Part shown: positions 32,778-42,386 of the stretch, in pieces
Numbering within the stretch: position 1 is the stretch's first letter
How the letters are laid out: each line of letters opens with the position of its first letter
Assembly: GCA_002426195.1 (NCBI GenBank)
Contig: DIOT01000041.1
Location: forward strand, 70,578 to 134,577
Direction of reading: 5' to 3'
DNA length: 64,000 nt
Source: Bacteroidales bacterium UBA5507
GTDB lineage: Bacteria; Bacteroidota; Bacteroidia; Bacteroidales; Lentimicrobiaceae
The notes under the pieces: generated by a model
What the model was told of the DNA's origin: nothing
Seen by the model: only the letters and a program-made list of their open reading frames with translations
The model's database searches: none
Made by a program: the position numbers and the translations under genes

Positions 32778-34949
32778 TTAAGCGGTTATCGGGACTGACA
32801 CTTTTGAACCGGGTTGCATAATAATAGTGAATGTGCTTCCTTTACCCGGTTGGCTTGATACTTTTATGGTCCCTTTATTTAATTGCATAAATTCCATACA
32901 AAGCCCCAGACCCATTCCTGTCCCATTTTCTCCTCCTGTGCCTGTTCTTCTGATTTTCGGATCAAACGTGAATAATTTATCAATTACGTCCTGCTCAATA
33001 CCAACACCGCTATCAGTAACCGATAATCGCGTTGAATCAATAGTTTGAACTGCCGAAATTCTGATGTCACTATCAGGATTGGAAAATTTAATAGCATTGG
33101 ATATCAGGTTCCTCAAGACAGCTCCAATCATATTCTGATCGGCATGAGCCAGAATGATCGGTGCTATATCAATATTCAGCCTGAGCTTCTTACTTTTCAG
33201 TGATACATCAAACATTGGAGCAATTGAGTCAGCCAGATCCTTTAGATTTATAAACTTAGGATTAACAGTTGCATTTCCGGTTTGAATTCTTCCCCACTCA
33301 AGCAGATTTTCAATAAGTTTATAGGTATCGGAGGTAACCTTATGCATGTTATTCAATGCATCGATTCTTTGTTCATCATCAAAATGCTCATATTCCTTGC
33401 TGAGCAATTCAGTGAATCCAAGCAATGACTGGAACGGTGATTTCAAATCATGCGCTACAATACTAAAGAACTTTGTTTTAATCTCATTAAGCTTATATTG
33501 CTCAAGATATAGCTTATCGAGCTCTTTCTTTTGATTTAGTATCTGATCATTCCGTAATGCCAGCAATTCATTTTTCTTTTTCTTTGAGTAATACAACAAG
33601 AATAAGAATGCAAGAGAGACCAGAACGATAGCAGAAATAACAATAAACAGGTTTCTGATAGTTTGTTGTCTCTTAATTGCCAATTCGGCATAAATATTTT
33701 GTTGCCTTAGAAGCTGATTGTCCCTTTGAGTTTGTTCCATTTCAAAACTAACCTTAAGCATGTTAAGCCGGTTGCTGTTTTCACGGCTCTTAAGGGTATC
33801 AAGAACCTCCACACGCCGGCTCAGGTAATTGAATGCACGCTCAAAGTTTTTCTTTTCACTGTATGCCTCTGCCAAGCCTGCATAGATTTGACTGGTTAAG
33901 AGTTCAAATCCAGGCTTATTAGCATATTCTAAAGCCTTTTTATAGTAGATTATAGCATCATCATGCTCATCCATGAAATTGCTCACTTTACCTGCTGCCG
34001 CCTGGATGGTTGCTTGTACACCTCTGTCGGAAACTTTAGGCGACAACCGTATAGCCTCCTTAATATGAGCTAATGCTTGTTCTGACTCATTAATTTCCAG
34101 ACATATTTCACTCATGTTCAAATGACTTTGAACAATACCTTCAAAATCACCTATTTTTCCGGCAATTTCAAGTGAAAGCTGGTTGCACTTCAAGGCTTCC
34201 TTAATATTCCTCAATTTCAGGTAGGCTTCACCTATATTATTGTATACAGTTGAAAGTTCTTCCTGTTCATTGTATTTAATGTGAATCTGTTCGGCTTTTT
34301 TGTAACAATTTATGGCTGATTTAAAATCTTCCAGACTCAGATAAATGTTACCAATATTATTATAGGATGGAGCTATTCCTGAAGTGTCTTTTAAACTAAT
34401 ACTATTTTCCAGAGCTTCAGTGAGTGCCTCTAAAGCCAGATCGAATCGTCCAAGAGTATAATAAACGCCACCAATATTCGAGAGAGGAATCGTTTTTTTC
34501 TTTCGCGAAGAATCAACTTTATCAAACATTTTAACTGATTCGGAGTATTTTTTTATTGCTTTGGGATAGTCGCCTTCTCTCTCAGCAATTATCCCTAAAT
34601 TATTCTCCACCGAGGCAATTCCATCATAGTCATTCAGACTTTTGTATATAATTAAAGCATGCTCATTATATTCCTTGGCCTGTCTGTAATTCTGCTTATA
34701 GTAGTGTGCTAAGCCTATGTGTTTAAATGCAGTTGCCCTGTAAGGGTTGTTTTTATCATCATTTGTTGCTTCAATAACCTGCTTGTCTAAAGAAATGGCT
34801 TCATCAGGCGACTCTCGCAATAAGTCACTTGCCTTTTCAGTCAGTTCTTTTAAATCTGATTTTCTAAGATCTGCTGCTTCAATAGTACCGCATAGCAACA
34901 CGAGCATCAGAATGAATGAAATTCTACTTAAGATACTGTTATGTTGCAT
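32778..34949 (-). CDS. Membrane histidine kinase with TPR sensor domain
   Basis: The 723-residue protein has a signal peptide (residues 1-25), then about eight tetratricopeptide repeats (30-400; repeated YNNIGxxYxxLxxxxxAxxxxxxA pattern), a single membrane span (LFIVISAIVLVSLAFLFLLYY, about 430-452), a coiled linker, a HisKA domain with FFSIVAHDLKSPFQSLLGFTELL and a HATPase_c domain (NLISNAIKFSNP, VTDSGVGI, GTGMGLGLCMEFMQ). The TPR region faces the periplasm and probably senses a protein or peptide. There is no response regulator next to it. It lies between a glycosyltransferase gene and ettA. Confidence 0.92.
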   Translation of the reverse strand: MQHNSILSRISFILMLVLLCGTIEAADLRKSDLKELTEKASDLLRESPDEAISLDKQVIEATNDDKNNPYRATAFKHIGLAHYYKQNYRQAKEYNEHALIIYKSLNDYDGIASVENNLGIIAEREGDYPKAIKKYSESVKMFDKVDSSRKKKTIPLSNIGGVYYTLGRFDLALEALTEALENSISLKDTSGIAPSYNNIGNIYLSLEDFKSAINCYKKAEQIHIKYNEQEELSTVYNNIGEAYLKLRNIKEALKCNQLSLEIAGKIGDFEGIVQSHLNMSEICLEINESEQALAHIKEAIRLSPKVSDRGVQATIQAAAGKVSNFMDEHDDAIIYYKKALEYANKPGFELLTSQIYAGLAEAYSEKKNFERAFNYLSRRVEVLDTLKSRENSNRLNMLKVSFEMEQTQRDNQLLRQQNIYAELAIKRQQTIRNLFIVISAIVLVSLAFLFLLYYSKKKKNELLALRNDQILNQKKELDKLYLEQYKLNEIKTKFFSIVAHDLKSPFQSLLGFTELLSKEYEHFDDEQRIDALNNMHKVTSDTYKLIENLLEWGRIQTGNATVNPKFINLKDLADSIAPMFDVSLKSKKLRLNIDIAPIILAHADQNMIGAVLRNLISNAIKFSNPDSDIRISAVQTIDSTRLSVTDSGVGIEQDVIDKLFTFDPKIRRTGTGGENGTGMGLGLCMEFMQLNKGTIKVSSQPGKGSTFTIIMQPGSKVSVPITA

Positions 34950-34997
34950 TTTGCAGTTTTCTTTATTCTATTGATGTGAGTTTTTGAAGAATGTAAC

Positions 34998-36185
34998 TCA
35001 AAAACTCATTGTTTTTTTCTCCGAAACCTGTTCCATTAGCTCTGACAAGTGAACTGTTGAACCCGCCCAGCTATAGTTATTCTGGATAAATGTGTAGCCA
35101 TTAGTGCTGATATTATCAGCGAGTGATGTATCCGACAGGAGTTTAATTGCTTGCTCAGCAACTTCTTCGGGTGTATTGCCAATCAGAATCTCTTCGCCTT
35201 CCCTGGCCATCAAAGCTGAATTACACAAACTTGATGTAATACACGGTAATCTCATTGCCATTGCTTCAAGAAGCTTATTCTGTAAGCCGGTGCCCAGTTG
35301 CATAGGTGCCATAAATATTCTTGCACCTGCATAGTATTCTCTAATATCATCAACCCATCCCGTTACAATTACTTTATCATTTTCAAGGGCTTTAACTCTT
35401 GAGTGCGGTGTCGCACCGGCAATAGTAAGTCTTGCATCAGGGTATTTGGAATGAATTATGGGGAGTACTTTATTAACGAGGTATTCAGCACAATCAATAT
35501 TGGGGGGATATCCCATATTTCCTGTAAAAAGTAGCTCAGTCTGCTTTTTTGTTTTATATGGTTTGAAATATTCCTGGTCTACTCCGTTCGGTATTACATG
35601 AATTTCCTCTCGTTTTTCATGTGGAATGCAATCTCTGTCGGGTTTTGATATTATAGTTTTCACATCAAAGACATCAAAGATCCTCTTTTCGTATTTCAGG
35701 AGTCGCCTAAACTCAACCCTAAAGATAAATCTAATAATGGCCCTGGTTTTAGGGATTCTTCTTTCTACACCTTTTGAAAAAACATCCTGATAATCGAGAG
35801 TTTTTGGTACATCGGTATTAAATGCATAAGCTGCAGTCCGTAATAACTGACAATAAATGTGGTCGGGCTGTGTTTCTTCAATTACTTTGTTCAAGGCACT
35901 TTGAGCACGGCTATTGTAATAATAGCCGGCCTGGAACGGGCGACCATTAATCATAGCACGCAGCAAGTTCAATCCAATTGAAAAAGGCCTTAGTCGGTGA
36001 ATTATTATTGATGAGCAGTATGGTTTTACAATTTCCTCATCCGACCTTTTTACCGCTTTATCAGTAAGGGCAAAAAGTGTAATGTCATGAAACCTCGACA
36101 GCACTTTTATTTGATTGAATGCTCTGAGTTTATCTCCTTTTTCTGTGGGATATGGAAAACGAGGCAAAATAACTAAAAGCTTCAT
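34998..36185 (-). CDS. Glycosyltransferase, GT4-like
   Basis: The 395-residue cytoplasmic protein begins KLLVILPRFPYPTEKGDKLRAFNQ, the N-terminal glycine-rich nucleotide-sugar fold of family 4 transferases, and has the C-terminal donor-binding features IPNGVDQEYF, LLFTGNMGYPPNIDCAEY, VTGWVDDIREYYAGARIFMAPMQLGTGLQNKLLEAMAMRLP. The N-terminal part resembles transferases encoded with sugar-transport loci. It probably adds a sugar in lipopolysaccharide or capsule synthesis; the sugar cannot be told from sequence. A TATCTTTG -7 box lies 42 bp upstream. Confidence 0.9.
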   Translation of the reverse strand: MKLLVILPRFPYPTEKGDKLRAFNQIKVLSRFHDITLFALTDKAVKRSDEEIVKPYCSSIIIHRLRPFSIGLNLLRAMINGRPFQAGYYYNSRAQSALNKVIEETQPDHIYCQLLRTAAYAFNTDVPKTLDYQDVFSKGVERRIPKTRAIIRFIFRVEFRRLLKYEKRIFDVFDVKTIISKPDRDCIPHEKREEIHVIPNGVDQEYFKPYKTKKQTELLFTGNMGYPPNIDCAEYLVNKVLPIIHSKYPDARLTIAGATPHSRVKALENDKVIVTGWVDDIREYYAGARIFMAPMQLGTGLQNKLLEAMAMRLPCITSSLCNSALMAREGEEILIGNTPEEVAEQAIKLLSDTSLADNISTNGYTFIQNNYSWAGSTVHLSELMEQVSEKKTMSF

Positions 36186-36226
36186 TCAATTTATCAGGTA
36201 TTGTTTCTATTTTGTCACCTACGATA

Positions 36227-36234
36227 CAAAGATA
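36227..36234 (-). promoter_or_regulatory. Bacteroidota -7 box between the two glycosyltransferase genes
   Basis: CAAAGATA on the plus strand is TATCTTTG on the minus strand, an exact match 42 bp before the start of the 34998-36185 gene. Confidence 0.5.
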
Positions 36235-36244
36235 TAGAATTTGA

Positions 36245-37468
36245 TCAATCCTTTATGGTAGAATAGAAACTTTCAAGTTTACTTATCAGCACTTGATTAT
36301 TGTGAGTAGTCATTATGAAGTCAGCAGCATTTTTTCCCAGATCTTCAACTTTTTGTGTGTTATCAACCAGGTATGCGATAGCCTCTGCAAACTGTTCTTC
36401 ATTGTTGGCAATAATCAATTCTTTGTCATTGGTGTACTCAATTCCTTCGGCGCCTATTGTTGTTGTTATTACGGCACAGCCGGCCATCATCCCTTCAATA
36501 ATTTTGATTCTGATACCACTGCCCGAAAATAACGGAACCACCATTATTTTATGCTGCTGCATATAGCTCAGTGCATCGGGGACTTCACCATCAATAATCA
36601 CATTTTCAAGATTTGTATTTCGCAGCCATGCAGGAATTTCCCTGCCGGCTATTCTGAAAACTATATCTTTTCTTATTGCTACTATTCCCGGCCATACTTT
36701 TTCAAGAAACCACTTTATGCCTTCAATGTTTGGCATCCAGTTCATTGACCCCAGATGGAAAATTGTTTTTTGTGATGAACTACCGGAACTCTCATTTGGC
36801 TTAAAGTGCTCTATTCTTTCGGTGTTTACTCCAAATGGAATTGAAATAACCTTACGGGCATTCATTTTCTGCTTAAAGAACTCAGCATCCTTTGGCGTGA
36901 TAGCAACAACTCCGTCTAATTCCGGTAAAACATTTATCTCAAAGTTTTTTAATGTCTTTGTAAGGTGTTGCAGATACCACTTTTTAATTGGATTTTTCTC
37001 ATTGATGCTCAATCGTTCCCATATAAGATGTTCAATATTGTGGGCTCTGAGAATAACGCGTGCAGCTGACAATTGTCTTATCAAAGGAATATAGGGTGCA
37101 ACAAATAGAGTCTCCAGCTGTACAATGTCAAATTTGTTGTTTAACAGTATTTTTCGCAATGCTTCACTAAAATCCTTGCTGATAAATCTTTTAACATGGT
37201 ATGATTGCGTAGAAAAAAGGTTAAGAAAGGCATCCACAGGCTTAATTCTCAAATCAAGATGAACCAGTTCTATTTTTGTCTTTTCTTTGTATTCGTCCGG
37301 AATTGATGATAAATCCACATTGTATTTATGGCTGTTTATAGCCAGCACTTTCACATTATGACCGGCATTTAACAATCCTTCAACCATCGCATTCATTGCA
37401 ATCGGGCCTCCTTCCTTAGGTGGCCATGGCGATTTATTACAGATTATCAGGATACTTTGCGCTTTCAC
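36245..37468 (-). CDS. Glycosyltransferase, GT4-like
   Basis: The 407-residue protein has the family 4 layout: SILIICNKSPWPPKEGGPIAMNAMVEGLLNAGHNV at the start, then RVILRAHNIEHLIWERL, ISIPFGVNTERIEHF, IFHLGSMNWMPNIEGIKWFLEKVWPGI and VVPLFSGSGIRIKIIEGMMAGCAVITTTIGAEGI, which includes the Glu of the donor site. The ATG overlaps the lptF-type stop codon (ATGA). It likely acts with the following glycosyltransferase in envelope polysaccharide synthesis. Acceptor and donor are unknown. Confidence 0.9.
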   Translation of the reverse strand: MKAQSILIICNKSPWPPKEGGPIAMNAMVEGLLNAGHNVKVLAINSHKYNVDLSSIPDEYKEKTKIELVHLDLRIKPVDAFLNLFSTQSYHVKRFISKDFSEALRKILLNNKFDIVQLETLFVAPYIPLIRQLSAARVILRAHNIEHLIWERLSINEKNPIKKWYLQHLTKTLKNFEINVLPELDGVVAITPKDAEFFKQKMNARKVISIPFGVNTERIEHFKPNESSGSSSQKTIFHLGSMNWMPNIEGIKWFLEKVWPGIVAIRKDIVFRIAGREIPAWLRNTNLENVIIDGEVPDALSYMQQHKIMVVPLFSGSGIRIKIIEGMMAGCAVITTTIGAEGIEYTNDKELIIANNEEQFAEAIAYLVDNTQKVEDLGKNAADFIMTTHNNQVLISKLESFYSTIKD

Positions 37469-38889
37469 TTCTTGCTAAACTTTTCCATTATGCGTTTTAT
37501 ACGTATTTTCCATGAATCAACATCAAGTAGTGGTGAGTCGTTTGTCGCTTTATAAGTAAAGAGTATCCCTAATGGAAGAAGCACTAAAGAAGAAAGCCAC
37601 ATGCCAAAAACAGGATCAACTGTGCCGGCAATTACCGATTTTTTACCTGTCATTGAAATTACATGGTAAATCACAAAGAAAACAATTGAGATAACAAGAG
37701 GCAAGCCAAGACCGCCTTTTCTGATAATAGCTCCAAATGGAGCTCCGATAAAGAAAAGTACCAGACATGCAAATGAAAGTGTAAATTTCAGATGCCATTC
37801 AACTTCATGTTTTCTAATCAACACCATTCTTTCATTGTAATCATTACTCTCATATTCTTCGGAATTCAGAGCATTCCTTGAGTTATTAAGTGCTTTATCC
37901 AGTGCCTGGATTTTTTCAGATTTGGAAAGCAAACCCAGGGCAACCAATCTATCATCAACCTTTACATTGCTCTTTTGTACAGCAGTGTCGGCCTTATTGA
38001 GATAAGGGAAGGCCAACATTGAAGAACGGTGGTAACTTTCTTGTTTATCAGTAACCTGCTTCTTAAGAGAATCAACCGAATGCTCCAGCTGCTCAAGGTT
38101 AAGCATCTGATAGTGATTTCGGAATAAATCCTCGTTGGTCCTCATCATTTTGAAGTCTGATAAATCAAACTTTCTATATTGTTCTGCGAAATAAGTTCTT
38201 TGGAAAGGCCTTTTATTCTCATTTCTGCGATCAATTCGTTCATCGTAATTATAGCCATTAAACAAAGTAAGTTCAAGAAGACTACCATCACCACTCTGCA
38301 CCATCTTTCCCCATTCAGCTTTTGTAACGTTGCTGCCGCCTGATTTGCTCGTGTGATCATATATAATAACATCCCGAATTGTCACCCCATCGCTCTCTTT
38401 TTTACCAATCCTCATAACAAATCCGTCAATGTCATTATAAAAAATACCCTCTCTTATGTTCAATGCCAGTTTTTGCTGACGCACATCATAGAGTATAGAT
38501 TTGAATTTCAGATTTGAAATTGGAAGAAGATTATTTGAGAAGAAAAAGGCACCGATACTAATGATAACAGACAATACGACCAGCGGGCGCATGATAGTGC
38601 TAAGAGAAATGCCTGCCGATTTCATAGCTACAAGCTCATATCTTTCGCCAAAATTGCCAAAGGTCATCAGGGATGATAAAAGAATTGACAATGGGAGAGC
38701 CAAAGGGACGAAAGTAGTTGAGGCATAAAACAGCAGTTGAGCCACAACATGCCATTCGAGCCCTTTGCCCACTAAATCATCAATGTACTTCCACAGGAAT
38801 TGCATCACAAGAATGAAGAGAGCAATGAAGAAGGTTAGTATTAGTGGCCCGATATATGAACGGAGTATAAGGACATATAATTTTTTCAC
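37465..38889 (-). CDS. LptF/LptG-family lipopolysaccharide export permease
   Basis: The 474-residue membrane protein has six probable spans arranged three before and three after a large periplasmic beta region, as in LptF/LptG. The N-terminus reads KKLYVLILRSYIGPLILTFFIALFILVMQFLWKYIDDLVGKGLEW, a Bacteroidota LptF-type start. I place the start at GTG 38889: the reading frame extends to ATG 38943, but the extra residues (MAQSAYALIIVFLHKKTR) do not match the family and would lie upstream of a -7 box at 38905-38912. With LptBC and a partner permease it moves LPS out of the inner membrane. Whether it is LptF or LptG is uncertain. Confidence 0.88.
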   Translation of the reverse strand: MKKLYVLILRSYIGPLILTFFIALFILVMQFLWKYIDDLVGKGLEWHVVAQLLFYASTTFVPLALPLSILLSSLMTFGNFGERYELVAMKSAGISLSTIMRPLVVLSVIISIGAFFFSNNLLPISNLKFKSILYDVRQQKLALNIREGIFYNDIDGFVMRIGKKESDGVTIRDVIIYDHTSKSGGSNVTKAEWGKMVQSGDGSLLELTLFNGYNYDERIDRRNENKRPFQRTYFAEQYRKFDLSDFKMMRTNEDLFRNHYQMLNLEQLEHSVDSLKKQVTDKQESYHRSSMLAFPYLNKADTAVQKSNVKVDDRLVALGLLSKSEKIQALDKALNNSRNALNSEEYESNDYNERMVLIRKHEVEWHLKFTLSFACLVLFFIGAPFGAIIRKGGLGLPLVISIVFFVIYHVISMTGKKSVIAGTVDPVFGMWLSSLVLLPLGILFTYKATNDSPLLDVDSWKIRIKRIMEKFSKK

Positions 38890-38904
38890 TCTTGTTTTTT
38901 TATG

Positions 38905-38912
38905 CAAAAATA
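38905..38912 (-). promoter_or_regulatory. Bacteroidota -7 box for the LptF-type gene
   Basis: CAAAAATA on the plus strand is TATTTTTG on the minus strand, an exact match 15 bp before the GTG start at 38889. Confidence 0.45.
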
Positions 38913-38999
38913 CAATTATTAAGGCATAAGCCGATTGAGCCATGCTGTTTACATTAAACGAATTTAGAAGCTATTTCTTATGAAGATTGAATCTTTCAT

Positions 39000-39007
39000 T
39001 ACATTTG
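39000..39007 (+). promoter_or_regulatory. Bacteroidota -7 box for the YghO-like gene
   Basis: TACATTTG is an exact TAnnTTTG match 28 bp before the start codon; a TTTC at 38974-38977 could be a partial -33 box. Confidence 0.5.
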
Positions 39008-39035
39008 GACTGGAATTCTAAATTATATTCACAAA

Positions 39036-40226
39036 ATGCATCACATTGAAGTTCACGATAAAAGAACAATCAGGGCGTTTCTTGATTTCCCCAAAAAGCT
39101 CTATAAAAATGATCCTAACTGGGTATGCCCACTGGATTCTGTGATTGAAGCAGTGTTCAATCCCACTCTTAATGTGTTTTTTACTCATGGAGAAGCCATC
39201 AGATGGATATTCATGAACGACAAAGATGAGGTAATAGGAAGGGCCGCGGCATTCATAAACAGGAAGAAAGCATACAACTTTCAGCAACCTACAGGCGGAA
39301 TGGGTTTCTTTGAGTGCATCAACAACAAAGATGCAGCTTTCTATATTTTCGATACCTGTCGTGAATGGCTCTCTGCAAGAGGTATGGAAGCAATGGATGG
39401 CCCAATTAATTTCGGGGAGAATGATAACTTTTGGGGCCTCCTTGTGGAAGGTTTTATACCACCCAGTTTTGGAATGAATTATAACTTCCCATACTATAAG
39501 AATTTCTTTGAGGAATATGGATTCAGGCCTTATTTCGAGCAAGTGACCAATCACCTCGACCTTACAAAGCAATTTCCTGAAAGATTTTGGAAAATTGCTG
39601 ATTGGGTTAGAAATAAAAAAGGGTATTCATTCGAACATTTCAGCTGGAAAGAAAGTGAGAAGTTTATCAACGACTTCAAAATTATATACGATGATGCATG
39701 GCAATTTCACGAAAATTTTACTCCTATTAACAAATCAGTATTAAAGGAGCAACTCGAGGAAATGAAGCCTATTGGTGAAGAAGAATTTATATGGTTTGCA
39801 TATTCTGACGGAGAACCAATTGCATTTCTTATCATGATACCGGATGCCAATGAAATGCTTAAGCATTTTAACGGAAAGATTAGTCTATTTGGAAAATTAA
39901 AGTTTGCTTATCTTCGGTGGAAAGGTGTGTTTACAAGAGCCAGAATAACTGTTATGGGTATCAGACCAAAATTCCAAAAGTCGGGTATTGAATCAGCAAT
40001 ATTCTGGCATATGGAGAAGGTGATGAAAAAGAGGCCTAATTATAAGGAGATTGAACTTTCGTGGGTTGGAGATTTTAATCCAAAGATGCGACAATTACAT
40101 GAGTCAGTAGGCGGTTACTTTGCCAAGCGACATATCACATACAGGTATTTATTTAATTCACCCGGTGAATCACAGCATGCAACTGAGATTCCAAGGGACA
40201 CAAGAGAGAATCTGATAAGAGATTAA
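39036..40226 (+). CDS. YghO-like GNAT-family protein
   Basis: The 396-residue protein is made of acetyltransferase-like alpha/beta segments. It contains IRAFLDFPKKLYKNDPNWVCPL, MGFFECINNKDAAFYIFDTCREWLSARGMEAMDGPINFGENDNFWGLLVEGF and, near the end, the GNAT-like ITVMGIRPKFQKSGIESAIFWHMEK and YKEIELSWVGDFNPKMRQLHESVGGYFAKRHITYRY. This is the pattern of the YghO family of hypothetical proteins. The acceptor is unknown. The gene is divergent from the LptF-type gene, with its own promoter, and is followed by a bidirectional terminator. Confidence 0.8.
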   Translation: MHHIEVHDKRTIRAFLDFPKKLYKNDPNWVCPLDSVIEAVFNPTLNVFFTHGEAIRWIFMNDKDEVIGRAAAFINRKKAYNFQQPTGGMGFFECINNKDAAFYIFDTCREWLSARGMEAMDGPINFGENDNFWGLLVEGFIPPSFGMNYNFPYYKNFFEEYGFRPYFEQVTNHLDLTKQFPERFWKIADWVRNKKGYSFEHFSWKESEKFINDFKIIYDDAWQFHENFTPINKSVLKEQLEEMKPIGEEEFIWFAYSDGEPIAFLIMIPDANEMLKHFNGKISLFGKLKFAYLRWKGVFTRARITVMGIRPKFQKSGIESAIFWHMEKVMKKRPNYKEIELSWVGDFNPKMRQLHESVGGYFAKRHITYRYLFNSPGESQHATEIPRDTRENLIRD

Positions 40227-40265
40227 CCAAGGTGAAATAGCCAGATCTTACCTTTATTCAGGAAT

Positions 40266-40302
40266 AAAAAAAGGGAGATGTTGTAAAACATCTCCCTTTT
40301 TT
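40266..40302. terminator. Bidirectional terminator between the YghO-like gene and a T9SS gene
   Basis: AAAGGGAGATGTT and AACATCTCCCTTT form a stem, flanked by A and T runs, between two convergent genes. A closely related hairpin follows the next gene, as part of the tandem duplication. Confidence 0.9.
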
Positions 40303-40316
40303 ATATCGCACGATTA

Positions 40317-42272
40317 TTATTTAACAATCATTTTGCGTGTTACACGGCTGTCATCAACTTTAACAGAGTATGTATAAATACCTGCTTTTAAGTTTTTGGC
40401 ATCAATAGTAAGTTCATGTGAACCGGCATTTAATGTAGCTACCGGAACTTCATAAACTCTTTGTCCTACCATGTTATAAACTTCAAGACCAACATTAGCT
40501 GCTTTTTCAATATTTACTTTTACAGTAGATGTTCCATTGAAAGGATTTGGGAAGTTCTGTGAAACTGAAGCATTGTTAATAACAGAGTTGCCTACACTTT
40601 CAATTGTGAAGTCAGCATCAGTAAAGATAAAGCCCTTGACATATTTATAAGTAACAGGAGCAGTAGGATCATTAATATTCATATCCTGATATGCAAAAGG
40701 AATTTCGTAACTGCCTGCAGCAGGTTCCAAAGAGTAGTATGAAGCTGTTGCCATAAAAGCGGCATACCATGCATCTGTGAGGTAAGTAACATTAACAACT
40801 TCAGTGTACATATTGCTGGCTACATCCCATCCTATGCAATAAATATCAGGCTGAGAGTTATCTTCAAGACCTTCAAAATCACTATCAAGCCAAGAGAAGA
40901 ACATTTTAGTACCATCAAAAGTAGTAGTAATTTGTGAACGATTATCTTCATCGATAGCATCGTCACCACTTCCCCATGTACCACGGAAAGTAATCAAGTT
41001 TTCACCTAACTTCTGTGCGTACCAGTTCTGACCCTGATCGGTAGAGTAGATGTTATATGATGCGAATAGTCCGCTTGAAGAGCCAATTGAGTATGTTGTA
41101 CCGGGATAGATTCCAATAACAACTGAAATTACAGGATTTCCATTAGCATCAACAGCAAGGTCATGAGTAAAAGCAGTAGTGTATAAGATTTCATCACGTT
41201 CAGGTAGAGGTTCTACGAATACCTCAGCGATTTGTTCATCTGTAAGAAGACCATAAACAATACCATTTAAACCTTCAGGTCCACTTAAAGGAACAACAAT
41301 AGGTTCTTCTTCCCATGTTATACCACCGTCGGTAGTTTTATAGAGAATTGGGTAATAGCTTGCACCTGTAGCAAACTCATCACCTTCATTATCACCTAAG
41401 ATTGAAATATAACCTATTTGGCCATCAGGAGCAAAAGCAATTCTTGTATCAGCATAAGAAGCTGTATCAGGTATATGACGCATAGGTGCCCAGAAAGCAT
41501 CTTGTTCATACTCATAAGTACCCAGTTCTGAATTGAATATACCACGTGTAATTACAAGAGTGTCTGTATAATTTGGAGTCAAACCGTTAATAAGCGCACC
41601 TTCAACAACAAATACATCACCGGTTACCGGATTAACAGTCATTGCATCAGGAACATTGTGTCTGAGTGGTGGTTCTGAAGACCAACCTTCCTGGGATAAA
41701 CCTGTGCCATCAAGTTTTAAAGTAGAAACGCCATATCCGCCCCAGCTGCCAGAAACATTACTTCCGTCGAGGGTAGGCCATAAACCTGTTATGTAGGCAT
41801 TTGCAGCAGTAGTGTTGCCCTGAGGATTGTAAATTACACCCTGAGGATATCTTGCATTAGCAGTACCTGGTGTAGTTGGATTGAAAATCTGCTGATCAAC
41901 TGACCATGTGCTACCTCCATTGGTGGAGTAATCAACAGCAACATATCCTGAACCCGGTGTTGCACCCATTCTGTGGAAGAAAGCTACAGAGTTAATGTTC
42001 GGATCTGCCCAGATAGCAGTACGACCACCATTATACAAGCCATATGTATTGGCTGAAGTACCTAATGTAAGAATTGAAACATCTGTTGTTCCTTTACCTT
42101 CAGGTTTAACAAAATTAATTTGAGTTGGAGTGATTTCCAAGTCGACATCGTCATTCTTTTGGATTTGCATAGAAGCCGAAGGTAAGTTTGCTTTTAACTT
42201 TACCGGGCTTTTCTGTGCCATTACCGAAAAGCTAACTGCCAATGCTGCAGTTAAGAGTAGTGTAGTTCTCAT
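40317..42272 (-). CDS. Secreted Asp-box protein with T9SS type A sorting domain (tandem copy 1)
   Basis: The 651-residue protein has a signal peptide (MRTTLLLTAALAVSFSVMAQ, 1-19). The main region (about 60-560) contains Asp-box-like strings (YSTNGGSTW, YKTTDGGITW, YSTDQGQNW), as in BNR beta-propellers. The C-terminal part (about 565-651: SVSQNFPNPFNGTSTVKV...VYNMVGQRVYEV...GIYTYSVKVDD...RKMIVK) is a type A T9SS domain, which directs export over the outer membrane and is usually cut off. No sialidase FRIP motif or arginine triad is apparent, so enzymatic activity is doubtful. The protein is about 89% identical to the adjacent copy by eye; the function is unknown. Confidence 0.85.
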   Translation of the reverse strand: MRTTLLLTAALAVSFSVMAQKSPVKLKANLPSASMQIQKNDDVDLEITPTQINFVKPEGKGTTDVSILTLGTSANTYGLYNGGRTAIWADPNINSVAFFHRMGATPGSGYVAVDYSTNGGSTWSVDQQIFNPTTPGTANARYPQGVIYNPQGNTTAANAYITGLWPTLDGSNVSGSWGGYGVSTLKLDGTGLSQEGWSSEPPLRHNVPDAMTVNPVTGDVFVVEGALINGLTPNYTDTLVITRGIFNSELGTYEYEQDAFWAPMRHIPDTASYADTRIAFAPDGQIGYISILGDNEGDEFATGASYYPILYKTTDGGITWEEEPIVVPLSGPEGLNGIVYGLLTDEQIAEVFVEPLPERDEILYTTAFTHDLAVDANGNPVISVVIGIYPGTTYSIGSSSGLFASYNIYSTDQGQNWYAQKLGENLITFRGTWGSGDDAIDEDNRSQITTTFDGTKMFFSWLDSDFEGLEDNSQPDIYCIGWDVASNMYTEVVNVTYLTDAWYAAFMATASYYSLEPAAGSYEIPFAYQDMNINDPTAPVTYKYVKGFIFTDADFTIESVGNSVINNASVSQNFPNPFNGTSTVKVNIEKAANVGLEVYNMVGQRVYEVPVATLNAGSHELTIDAKNLKAGIYTYSVKVDDSRVTRKMIVK

Positions 42273-42336
42273 TTTTTTTTTTAATCTAATTTAGTGAAAC
42301 ATTATTAATGAATATTTAAGTAATCGTCTGATTCAA

Positions 42337-42369
42337 AAAAAAGGGAGATGCTGCAATACATCTCCCTTT
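42337..42369 (-). terminator. Terminator of the second tandem T9SS gene
   Basis: AAAGGGAGATG and CATCTCCCTTT form a stem with an eight-base loop, followed on the minus strand by a T run. It matches the hairpin at 40266-40302 and marks the end of the duplicated unit. Confidence 0.85.
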
Positions 42370-42386
42370 GGAATATTGCTTGATTA

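Noticed and set aside
39018..39572. 184-codon open frame on the minus strand within the YghO-like gene
   Set aside because: It is fully antisense to a conserved gene and carries no recognisable domain or start context.
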